Source: Branchiostoma belcheri
Lineage: Eukaryota > Chordata > Leptocardii > Amphioxiformes > Branchiostomatidae
NCBI RefSeq assembly: GCF_001625305.1
Contig: NW_017804120.1
Location: 355,553-419,552, forward strand
Direction: 5' to 3'
DNA length: 64,000 nt
Numbering within the stretch: position 1 is the first letter of the stretch; every line of letters starts with the position of its first letter. This document shows positions 13,001 to 25,000 of the stretch, one piece after another. Made by a program: the position numbers and the translations under genes. The notes beneath the pieces are model-generated. The model did no database searches. It saw nothing but the letters and a program-made list of their open reading frames with translations, and was not told where the DNA came from.

Positions 13001-16000
13001 TGAGTGGTTAGGTCTTGTCTTGCCAGGCGGATGGATACCATGGAAAATGTAGGTCAAAGTTGAGGTTTTGTTACTATCATCAGCTGTGGCGGGAATTTGA
13101 GGTGGTCGACCCCCTGTTTCCTTTCTATTTTTGGGAATCAGACCCTTGTTGCTACCTGGTGCAGAAAAAAATTTGAGATTGAAGTATGGGCAAGTACTTC
13201 TAATAGTGTATTTAAGCATGTGTTCCTATGGCCAAATCTATAGTAATAGTACTGTCTGCCCTGAAGGAGCAGTCTTAGATAAATATACGGCAGGCCTGTA
13301 GGGGCGATGTACACTGTACATAAGGTAGGTTTACAGGAATGCAATACAAAGTTGACATATGTTGCTAATATTTCTGAGTTTTTAACGTGTAGAACGGGTT
13401 TGTCATGGCCAAGGTACGGTAAATTTGGATGAGACATTTTTAAAAGCAAGTTTAACCCCTCTTCATTCACGTTTTATTCCTCTGAAATTAAGTTTTTCCT
13501 TAAAATCCTAGAGAACGTCCACAAGAGCTTGACCTTGAACTTTGACCTACCTCTGCGTCCTTGATCCCCCAGCGGTCGTCGCAGACCGTCCCCCACTGCC
13601 GCCCCATGATGTCCTTGTCTCTGACCTCCAAACGACCTTCAAATGGGTTCCGCCCATCTACCAGTCTCAGTTCCAACACTGGCAAGAAAAATGGTTCAAA
13701 AGAATAAGTCTTAGGTTTATTGATACATTTTAACTTGACTACAAGATTCCTGTCAAATTGGCGTACAAGTTTGATAGACTAGAACTGGCAACTGAGTACA
13801 ATCAAATTAATGTTTCATGAAGTTTTTCATGAGATTGGTACCAAAGACAATTAGATTTAGGATAAGGCCACACAAAGTAAATTTTATGGATGACGTCCGC
13901 GCGCGCATTGATTTTGGCCTGTTCCTAGAAAAACAAACAAGAAATTCCGCTTCCTGTAACTATGACCAAAGAGTCACGACAGTGCCGCAAATCGTCAGAT
14001 TGACGTGAAACCTGTAACGCGAAAACAGGACAGGACGACAACTGCTGTTCCACCTGATTTATTGCTGTTTTGATGATGAATAAAAGACTTCTTGCTTGTT
14101 ACACTGTGTCACCTCATTCAATTTGTGTCCTAACATTTGTTGTCTCTTAGTATATTTCTAATCTAGCCATCTTGTTTTTTAGGTCCCTTCTTGTTTTTCT
14201 TTCGCCCTCTCGCATTAGATTTAGGGTCATCCATAAAATTTACTTGGTGTGGCCTAACTGAAAATTAACTATATGATTACTTGCCATTCTGGCAACACCA
14301 TTCATGTGTTTTTCGAGGCTAAATTGGCACAAAATCAAATACAGCACAGCATTGTACGTATTGGACAAGGATTCTTTTTCGAAATTTCTTGAACATGAAA
14401 TATATCTGACTCACTGAGTGTAACTACATGTACACGTACACGTACATGTGCCATGTACCGGGATATTGGAGTCTGCAGTTTAGTTATCTGCCTGTAGGTG
14501 GCGCTTTTTTCTTGCAAATCAGTCTTTTCTGACAAACAAAATTGCAGTACTAAAAATTCGCTACACCATCAGTCGATCCACCAATCAGCGACGAAAAGGA
14601 AGGAAGTGCCCTTTAATACAGACACAAGCCGTTGCCATGGCAACAAAGCCGGTAAATTGTGCGAATCGGACAATAACAACAAACAGTGGCAGGCCCTGTT
14701 TTGTCAACAAACGTTGTCATGATAGGGTTTACATGAAGACAGTCCGGGGCCACTTCGCTACGGTACTTGAGCGCACTAAGTTGCCCTTTCTCTGCGTTAC
14801 TTCAACCGTGTCTAAGCTGGACTATCAGGCGAGTATACCCTTTGAAGAGAAGGGGGTTTCTTGGAATAGTAAGCTGCTTCCATGTAGCCTGGAACCAGAC
14901 TATAAACTTAAAGGAGCCTGTATTTCAGTAGTCTTTTCTCTGTGTTACTTCAACCGTATCTAAGCTGGACTTTCAGGCGAGTAGTGGTAGACAATCCCTT
15001 TGAACAGAAGGGGGTTTCTTGGAATATTTCGCTGCTTCCATGGAGCCTGGAACCAGATTATAAACTGACACCAGTCTGTATTTTTACTTGTCCTTTCTCT
15101 GCGTTACTTCAACCATATCTAAGCTGGACTTTCAGGCGAGTAGTGGTAGACAATCCCTCTGAAGAGAATGGGGTTTCTTGGAATATTTAGCTGCTTCCAT
15201 GTAGACTGGAACCAGACTATAAACTGAAAGGAGCCTGTATTTTAGTAGTCTTTTCTCTCCGTTACTTCAACCGTATCTAAGCTGGACTTGCAGGCAAGTA
15301 GTGGAAGAAAATTCCTTTGAAGAGAAGGGGGTTTCTTGGAATATTTGGCTGCTTCCATGTAGCCTGGAACCAGACTATAAATTTAAAGGAGCCTGTATTT
15401 TAGTTGTCTTTTCTCTGCGTTATTTCAACTTTATCTAAGCTGGACTTTCAGGCGAGTAGTGGTAGACAATCCCTTTGAAGAGAAGGGGGTTTCTTGGAAT
15501 ATTTGGCCGCTTCCATGGCGCCTGCAACCAGACTATTAACTTGCTTACACTAAGTTACAGCAGTCTGTATTTTAAAGTCTGACCGCAGACTTCATTTAGG
15601 CCTATTCTTGCGACAAAGTCACAACAATATTGCGACTTTTGTAAGCTTTTGTAGAAAATCGACAAAAAGGATACATAAGACGGTTAAAACGAAGTTGTGG
15701 GAAAGTATTATACCAAACAGTAGAGGGATATGGGGTAAAAATGCAGAACTTAGGAGCTATTGTAAAACTAAGAACGTTTAAACGTTAGAAATGTGAAATG
15801 AAAATACGGGTATCTTTGATACAACTGCAAAACATTAACGTATTCAATGAGCTTAAAGTGTGCCGTACTTTACCCTTGAATAATCCCTAAAGTTGACTGT
15901 TTGAATCACATGCAAGACAAGTGATTAGCCCATTCACAGTCGTCTTTTTGTCCGACCTGACACGGTTTGATCTATTAGACTATGTGTTACTCTTTGAGAT

Positions 16001-19000
16001 CGTGTCAAGTAACGGAACAACATGTGCTCGGGTCACCGAGATAAGCCCTGGTAACAACCCGCCGTACGTGCTTTTTCTCCGTACGTTTTTTGGGAGGCTA
16101 CGTCCGCTACGTTTTTTTCTGAAAACGTGGGGAAGGAGTGGCGTCGACGTACGTTACTCGCACGTCACTCGCACGGTTTTGCTAGTTGTAAGAGTGTGGT
16201 CTGCACGCCACGTCTGACCGTGAGCGGTTGTGTGCATGGTTCGTTTCGTAAGTGGTAAGTGAGTTGTACGTTCTTACAACGTACGATCTCTGTGCGATTG
16301 CAACTTTACCGTAAGGAGGCCGTACTCACACGTGCTTCTTACTTACGGTTCGTACGGATGCCCTACATTTACCCACGTTTTTGCACGTAGACAGCACGCA
16401 GAAGCACGTACGGCGGGTTGTGACCGAGGCTACAGTTACGTGTATTATGATACATAACTTCAGACTGTCTGCTATGCCAGCATGACCTAGTCTCCACCAG
16501 ACTCCTTTTGCAGGCTGAATAAATAGTAGAAATCGGCCTAAAAAGGGGGATATAATTGGCCAGAGGAGTTGGACTAGCCTCTACCAGGCTTGGGTAGGCG
16601 GCTGGAAAGAGTTGAAATCGGCCAAATAGAGAGATAAGCATGCCAAGGGAGTTTGTCCGTTGAGAGAACATTTTTGGGGTGCGGCGAAATGTTCTCTCAA
16701 CGGACAATTAACTCCCTTGGCATGCTTATCTCTCTATTTGGCCGGTTTCTACTCTTTCCAGCCGCCTACCCAAGCCTGGTAGAGGCTAGAGTCGGACGCC
16801 CGGAGAAGATTTTTTCTACTATTTATTCAGCCTGCAAAAGGAGTCTGGTGGATCGAGACTAAGTACGACCATCCGACCAACTCAAGTCAGTCGTCCTAAG
16901 CGGGTCTTGGACCTCCGTCCACTAATTATAAAACGTATAGAATCTCATGCAAACTTACGGTCATACCTTACCTCTGTACATGAAGTCTGGCAATGGTAGC
17001 AAGGAGTTAACACAGACAATTTGTTAGTATAGTTAGTATAGCATTATCAGGCATAGGAGGAGGTTAGTTCATTCATTCACAAAAACTCATTCATAAATGC
17101 ACTCTTCCACTCACTCACTCATTATGCAATTCCGTTAGTCATTTATTCTGTTATTCATCGACCATTACATGTATGTTGTTTTAAAGGTTTTCTGTCTTTC
17201 TTTCTTTCTTTCTTTCTCTCTCTCTCTCCCTCTCTCTCTCATAGCGTTCAACAATACGTATTTCATAGACCAGAAGTATTGAGCCCTTGCTCGCTTTCTC
17301 TCTGCCTCTCTGTCTGTCTCTCTCTCTTTCTCTCTCTCTGTTTCTCTGTCTCTCTGTCTCTTTCTTTCTGTCTCTGTCTCTTTCTCTCTCTGTCGGTCTC
17401 TCTCATCTCCCTCCCCCTCTCTCTGTCTCTCTGTCTCTTTCTCTCTCTCTCTCTCTGTGTCGGTCTCTCTCATCTCCCTCCCTCTCTCTCTCTATCTCTA
17501 TCTCTGTCTCTCTTTCTCTCTATCGGTCTCTCTCCTCTCCCTCCCTCTCCCCCCCTCTCTTTCTCTCCCTCTCTTTCAACCCTCCCAGTGTCCAACCCAA
17601 CAGTAGTATTTGATAGACCAGATGTTCGCAGAGTCCTGACAGCAAGTGACAAAAGCCCGAAGTGGGAGGGCGACCCGAAGTGACCCGTAGCCCGGCTGAA
17701 ATGCCGGCTTCTTGTGGCGCTGTCAGCGGCAATAATGGGCGCGTCGTTAGTGATTTATACCGTCAGGAGAACGGCCATATGCGGAGGGTAACGACAAGGT
17801 GACAATGGTATAGGAAGTGGACACTTTGTATTGTTTACAGTGGTGTATGTAAGGATAGATCTATTTTAGGAAACAAAATTGCAGGCTGCCTCAAATGAAA
17901 GATAGCCTCCACCAGGCCTTTCTACGGGAATACGGATCGTAGAATTCGGCAAAAAAGAGAGTAAAATTGGCCAGGGGAGTCCTGGCACGGGAAGGTTTGT
18001 TTCTTTCCCTCCTGCGCTGCCAGTCAAACCTACAAGGCGGCCAAACTCCCCTGGCAAATATTATCCTATATATAGCCAGCGTAGTTAGTCTGATAGAGAC
18101 TAAATGAAGGAATAAATATAGTTAAAATGGACAACTTTGAAAAAAGATGTCTATGCTACAAAGATGTGTAAAATACAGTTCACAGTTCATTCTATTTGTA
18201 TTGTTTACAGTGGTGTATGAAAGGATAGATCTATTTTAGGGAACAAAATTGCAGGCTGCCTCAAATGAAAGATAGCCTCCACCAGGCCTTTCTACGGGAA
18301 TACGGATCGTAGAATTCGGCAAAAAAAGAGAGTAAAATTGACCAAGGGAGTCCGGCCGCGGGGAGGTAGTTTCTTTCCCTGCGCGGCCAGTCAAACCTAC
18401 AAGGCGGCCAAACTCCACTGGCAAATATTCTCCTATATATTGCCAGCGTAGTTAGTCTGGCAGAGACTAAATGAAAGAATAAACATAGTTAAAATGGACA
18501 ACTTTGAAAAAATCTAAGTCTAAGCTATAAAAAGGTTTTTTACATGTGTAAAATACAGTTTTTTACATGTGTAAAATACAGTTCACAGTTTATTCTATTT
18601 AATTGTGCAAAGCCGTCGTTAGTGATTTATACCGTCAGTAGAAGGGCCATATGCGGAGGGGAAAGTCAAGGTGACAATGGTATAGGAAGTGAACACTTTG
18701 TATTGTTTACAGTAGTGCGTGTATCCATCTATTTTAGGAAACAAAACGTATTCCGCTGCTTACAGAAAAGAATGCACCCTGAAGCTATTTTAGACGTTTT
18801 AACTTAAGCTAAACGCGTTTTGCAGCACAGACCTACTATTAGTTTTATTTGTGTTGTCTATTTTACCTTTCCTTCTCATTTTTATCTGCAGCTAGCCCTC
18901 TGTGTAAGACCTTGCTACAATTTTACCATTTTAAAAGCTCGAACCTGTCTCGTTAACAGACCCTATGACCCGTGGTTGTACCCTCAATGTTTCGGGATGT

Positions 19001-22000
19001 TTTCCTGTGGCTACTCTGGTCTTAAGAGACTTCGTCAAGCTGCATCAACAGTCGGTAAATCTTTTATTTTCCCTCGGCGTTTTTCTGACACGGATTGATG
19101 ACTTCCAAAAGTGTGGTGAGTTGGGGACAGTTCTTTAATTCTCAATCGCAGTGTTATGTATAAAGAAACTGCCGATTTTAAAATTGATTTTTTTTTTTTT
19201 TTTGTTTACTCATAAAATATTCAAATCGGCCAGCTGTCCGCTTTTAACTGAGGTCATGAGGGAAGAGTTAGGGATACAAAATATTATATAATAATATATA
19301 ATAACAACTTGAAAATACAGATTACATGGTTTAAGTCCTAACAAATCCAACATACATTGAAATCGCTCGGTCAATGAGTCAAGCTATTAATCAATTTATC
19401 GATCAACTAACTAACTATTCAATCGATTAGCCAATCAGATCTAGCTATTAATCAATTGGTCGATCAACTAACTAACTAATCAATCCATTAGCCAATCAGA
19501 TCTATCTTTCAACTCGTGGTGAGGTGCATCAATATTGAAATTCAAGTAGTAACTCAACGTTTGGGACTGATGAAAAAGCTACATAAAAAATAGTACAAAC
19601 CAAAACCTTACATCTGCTTGGAGTTGAAATTGCTTATACAGATCTCACTTTGTACGACGGTCAAAATCTGTCTCAATGAATTTACAATTTTTTTTAATTC
19701 CAACGTGTAATCACCAGACGTGGTGACGGCACACTCAAGTTTTTTCAACTTATATTAATGCCGCCACCAATACAGGGGACAAATACATGACAGGACAGTA
19801 CTCATTTTCACCTGAGCGAAGTGAGGAAAGTCGTGTAAAGTCAAAGTGCCTTTCCTAAGGGCACAAGATCGGTGGCATGTCAGGACTCGAACCGGGGACT
19901 CTTAGTTCCGAGTCGCGCACTCTGCCGCTACGTTTTTCAATTGATAGTTGTTTTTTTTTTTTCATGAAAACAATCATGACAAACAAATCCGATCACGGTA
20001 TTCTGAAATGAAATTTCTGGGCCACTCTCTCGATCGCTATGAATGGAGAGACCCTGACCGTTGTTCCTTTGAGTTACTCTTTTGAATTGATGTTTGTTTT
20101 TCTTCATGAAAATAATAATGACAAACAAATCCGATCACGGTATTCTGAAATGAAATTTCTGGGCCACTCTCTAGATCGATATGAATGGAGAGACCCTGAC
20201 CGTTGTTCCTTTGAGTTATCCTTTTGAATTGATTGTTGTTTTTCTTCATGAAAATAATAATGAATGAATGAAGACCTTTATTGTACATTGGTGTTCTACA
20301 GAACTAAGTACAGGTCGCATGGGTACAGAACATGAACATAAACATATACATTACATACATATGAACATGTAGGAGTGTAAATAAATGTCTAATTTCTATT
20401 CTTTTCGGCTTCATCTCGCTTAGTAATGCGGCTGTGAGATTACTTAGAGTAGGTTTATCAAAATTTAAAATGAATACAAATTTCTCTTTACTAGTCAAAT
20501 ATCTGAAGTGGGGAAATATACTTAATACATGGCTAAAAAATATGAGTCTATCTCTACTATACAATTAAGGGGCAATCTATGGTGAAATGTATTTCATCTT
20601 CTATTTGGCCTAAACTACAGAATGACAAACAAATCTGATCATGGTACTAGCATTCTAAAATGAAATTTCTGGGCCACTCTCTCGATCGCTATGAATGGAG
20701 AGACCATGACCGTTGTTCCTTTGAGTTACCCTTTTGAATTGATGGTTGTTGTTGTTGTTTTTTTTTTCATGAAAATAACAATGACAAACAAATCTGATCA
20801 TGGTACTAGCATTCTAAAATGAAATTTCTGGGCCACTCTCTAGATCGATATCTGTATCTGTACAGCCGGTATAACCGCCTTTCGGCGTAACACACCAGGC
20901 ACGCGGCGCGGCGGCAGCTGGCTACATTACACCGATCGACTTGTTACACCTAACCCTTGAATTTCTAGCTCTCTAGACTTTGTTTAAAGCTATCTATTGA
21001 CAATGCCCCTACTGTACTTGGTGACAGTGAGTTCCACTCTGTATGTGATAGTTCTAGGAAAGAGTGAATTCTTGAACACCTCAATCCTTGGTTGATAACT
21101 CTGGTACTTGAAGGCATGGCTATTTCTTGTTCTCTTCTGGGCTGGTATTAGGTACTTAGTAGTTGGGACATCCACCAGCTTATTAGTCATTTTGTACACC
21201 ATGCATAGTCTTGACATCTTTCTTCTGTCTTCCAGTGAGACCCACTGTAGGTTTCTTTTCATATCCGTGACACTAGCACCTATTTCATAGTTGTTTATAC
21301 AGAATATTGCAGCTTGATTCTGTACCCTTTCCAGTTTGTCTTTGTCTTTCTTTGTATATGGATCCCATACTGTCGCGGTATATTCTAGGTTCGTTCTTAC
21401 AAGTGACGTGTATGCAAGTATGAATGGAGAGACCCTGACCGTTGTTCCTGTGGGCACGTGTGTGTTACTGGCGGGAGTCCAAAGGCAAGGCCGGGCCAGG
21501 AAGGTGCAATTATTCGTACCGCGACCCAAATCTGGAGAAGGTCGGCTGTTGGCAAACAACACTGTGTCCATGGGGGGATGTTAGCACGGCCTTGGGCGGG
21601 ATGTAGGTATGGGAGGGAAACGTTTAAGGTAGGAGAAGTCATGAACAAGAACGGAATGAGGAAGAGAGGGAGAGAGAGAGAGAGAGAGAGACAGACAGAG
21701 AGAGAGAGAGAGAGATGTGATGGGTGGGATGTAGGTACGGGAGAGAAACGTAATCTCCAAGCAGATCTTTTGGTGGGGGTAAGACAGTATCAAATTGGCC
21801 AGTCTGTAACCATTTCCCCACCCAAGTGGTGGTGGTAGCGACAAAAAAGCAAACGATCTTCGACCATCAACCTCTGCTTGGAGAGTAGAGAAACGTTTAA
21901 CGAAATGAGAGAGGGAGAGAAGGATTTAACCGTCTTCCTGCTGCCTAACCCCATAGATGATAATACTGCCGGGAGAAAGAATGAAAAGAGAAAAAAGGAA

Positions 22001-25000
22001 AGTACGAAAGAAATCGCAACTGAAGCCGATATGGGACGTCGACCTACATATGTTGTTGCGAAGACCACATATGTGCGCTCTAGAGACAAAGGACCATGTA
22101 ATATTCATGATAATCTTGTAGAAAATAAGTCATGCATTAATGTGTGACGGAAATATAAACTCTCCTGGTCCCGCCCGTGTCCGGTGTACGGATGGGATAG
22201 TCTCAAACACCCAGACGAGTCGGGACATTCTTAGACAGATACACTACTGTCTGGGCAGATTTAGCCCGAGATTAAGAGGAGATCAACTCGACTAATCCGT
22301 TTTTAATAAGCCACCTGCTTCCATTGGAATTAGTCTTTGTGTCTCGTTGTGTCTTAACGTTTTAATTCCTGACGATTTAAGTAGTTGAGAATCATACAAA
22401 AATATCAGACAACTCATGAAACCTTTTCTATAACCGATATTATAAAGCTATATCTATATTGGATGGATTGCTATAGAATCTATGCAGTTCGATTGACTGG
22501 TTTGTGTAATTATGTTTACCGAAGGAAAACATATTGTTTTTGATCTGTTTCCTCTTCTTCTTCTCCTCCAAACCAATAAGGTCAATGACCTGAACCAGAT
22601 ATCATGTTGCAATTTCATAGCAGGAGGGATTTAGACTCCTTTCTGACCATATATATGAATGTGTTTGAGTAAGAATTAACAGAGCAGACCATATGCGAAG
22701 GTAAACATTATGCATTTGCTTTGCAAATGTTACCTTTCTAGGTAGTATTAGCCTTGATTTGTGGCCACCAAAAATGATAATTATATAATTTTCCTTGAAA
22801 ATATCGATCAGGATGACTCAAGTCTGACTCATCTGTGTCAGGAGTCCCTAATTATCATTTACGACCAAGTATAGACTACTTTATCGCCAAGCAGATGTAT
22901 GGTGTTGTTTTAAATCAATATTTATCGTGTTTCGAGTATGGAGCAAATAGAATGGTACCCAGGCTAATATTTTTTATGTTTACCAAAGGAAAACATATTG
23001 TTTTTACTCAATTTCCTCTTCTCTAAACACTAACCTCTGACCTGGCCAATGACATGATTTGTTGACGTCTGTCACCATGGTGACTGGTGTTGGGTTACAT
23101 AATGTTGCAAACTTCATGGTCTGCTCTGCTCCTATCACCATATACCAGTAGTACATGTATGTGAATGTGTTTGAGTAAGAATTAACAGGGCAGACCATGT
23201 CCGAAGGTAAACATTATGCATTTGCTTTGCAAACGTTACTTCTCTAGTTTACCTCTTTCTTTTTTTTTCTTTCAAAAATATACCGTTTGAATTAAAGCTG
23301 GTAGAAATTTGAAAGGAGAAAACACACGAAAAAGGACATGACTGATTCGAAGTCTGATAGAATTATGTTTAATTTTGGAGAGAAGTAAGTTCATTTGGGT
23401 ATTTTGAAATATAACGCGTCACGTATTTGCTGGGTACGGGGCTATTTTGGTGATTTGTTTGAATCTTTTAATAAGTTTTAGGAAAATACTATATTTTTGG
23501 TGTTACCTATCTGGAATAGTTTACAAAGCAATAAACTCTGTGTTTTATTCAATAGTGTTAAATACATTATTTAAAGTTCAAAATGTCAAGAAAAGTTCAC
23601 ATCTGTTTATAGCAATCAAAATTCTTACGATTTTTATTATCCAAACAAATTTGACGACTTGGACGGAAACATTCTGATTTAATTAGTGCCTGTGACAGAC
23701 AGATTTTACGACCTTGTGTGTGTCGCCGTAAAACGTCACAGGATATGACGTCACGACCAGAATCCCCAGGGAGAAGGTGACGTTTCAATGTCACCCCAAA
23801 GTCAAAACGTCTGTTGAAACTGAAGTATTTGGGTCAAAACAAGGACACTTCACACATTTTGGAATTTTAGGAATAAGAAAAGAACTGGCATCTGCAATTT
23901 TGCAGTCTTACTTAAAAAAAATTCAATCCTAATACGTACAAATATGACCACCGTCTAATATGATATTACTGTATTTTTGATATACACTGTGACCAGTAAT
24001 CTCTTTGGTATAACCGTGACAAATGATTTTCAATCGATGAAAGACATTTGGTCTTTTTACGAAGATGATTCCTCCAACATTTTACTGTTTTTGTAACCTG
24101 TGACAGCTGCCATTCCAACAACGAAGCAGAAAAAAAGATGCATTGCAATGTCTCCTCCCAACATCTGCTTGTAGATAGCCTGGTGTCCAGTCCATCGTGG
24201 TTTTGGCGGGTTTTCTTCGGGGCTGCAGGAGCTCTTCCCCGCCCGGCTCAGATAGGTTCCCCGGTAAGTTTTTCACGACGGGAGACTTGTGGTGGGGCTA
24301 ATCAATCTATCTCCCGTCGTGAAAAACCTACCGGGGGAACCTAGCTGAGTCAGGCGGGGAAGAGCTCCTGCAGGCCCGAAGAAAACCCGACCCAACCACG
24401 ATGGACTGGACACCAGGCTAGCTTGGAGACAACTCCTGTCTCTAAATGAGAATGAACAGACAAGTCAGGGGGGAGGGGGGTGAATGTTTTTTGTCAGGTT
24501 TAATTGGGTTAACCACCCGACCATGACCGATGCGCTCTTCGCGATGCATCTAAATGAGAAACAAATGGTGTTTTCCGTTTTAGTCAGAGTTCAGCCTTGA
24601 GGGTTGAAAAGATGTGCCAAAAACAAGTCCCAAGTGTCCTTTTACCCATATTCATTTAGTGCCTCTCTGTCTCTCTCTGTGTTTCTCTGTGTTTCTCTCT
24701 CTGTCTCTCTCCCTGTTTCTCTCTCTCTTTCTGTCTCTCTGTCTCTCTCTCTGTCTCTCTCTTTCTCTCTCTCTCTCTTAGGCTCTTACAGACACGTACA
24801 CATGCGATTTTTTGTCATACGATATTTTTTGTCATGATTTTTTTTTGTCGTGCGATATTTTGTCGTACGATCTTTTGGTGTTCCTTTTTTGGCGTACGAT
24901 TTTATTGGTGTCCCTTTTTTGTCGTACTATTTTTTTTGTCGTACGATCTGTCGTACGATTGTTTCCCAGGCGACTGACAAGGAACCACGAACCTTTTCGG

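Larger units (their letters stand above)
19975..21455. repeat. Tandem array (about 140 bp unit) split by two LINE fragments
   Basis: GAATGGAGAGACCCTGACCG and GAAATTTCTGGGCCACTCTC recur near 20012-20060, 20150-20205, 20660-20715, 20820 and 21423. Two minus-strand LINE pieces (20262-20620, 20856-21424) interrupt the units. The unit resumes after each one. Confidence 0.75.

Noticed and set aside
14781..15541. CRISPR-like array of direct repeats
   Set aside because: The units are about 158 bp and contiguous without unique spacers, and the genome is eukaryotic.
17165..17683. Long frames rich in Ser/Leu (plus) and Arg/Glu (minus)
   Set aside because: They translate a C/T microsatellite.
24094..24143. 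Minus-strand MHLFFCFVVGMAAVTG, which looks like a signal peptide
   Set aside because: No strong donor in a phase that joins the following SRCR exon. Exon 1 at 27599-27536 fits the phase and has a consensus donor. It could be an alternative first exon, but nothing supports that.
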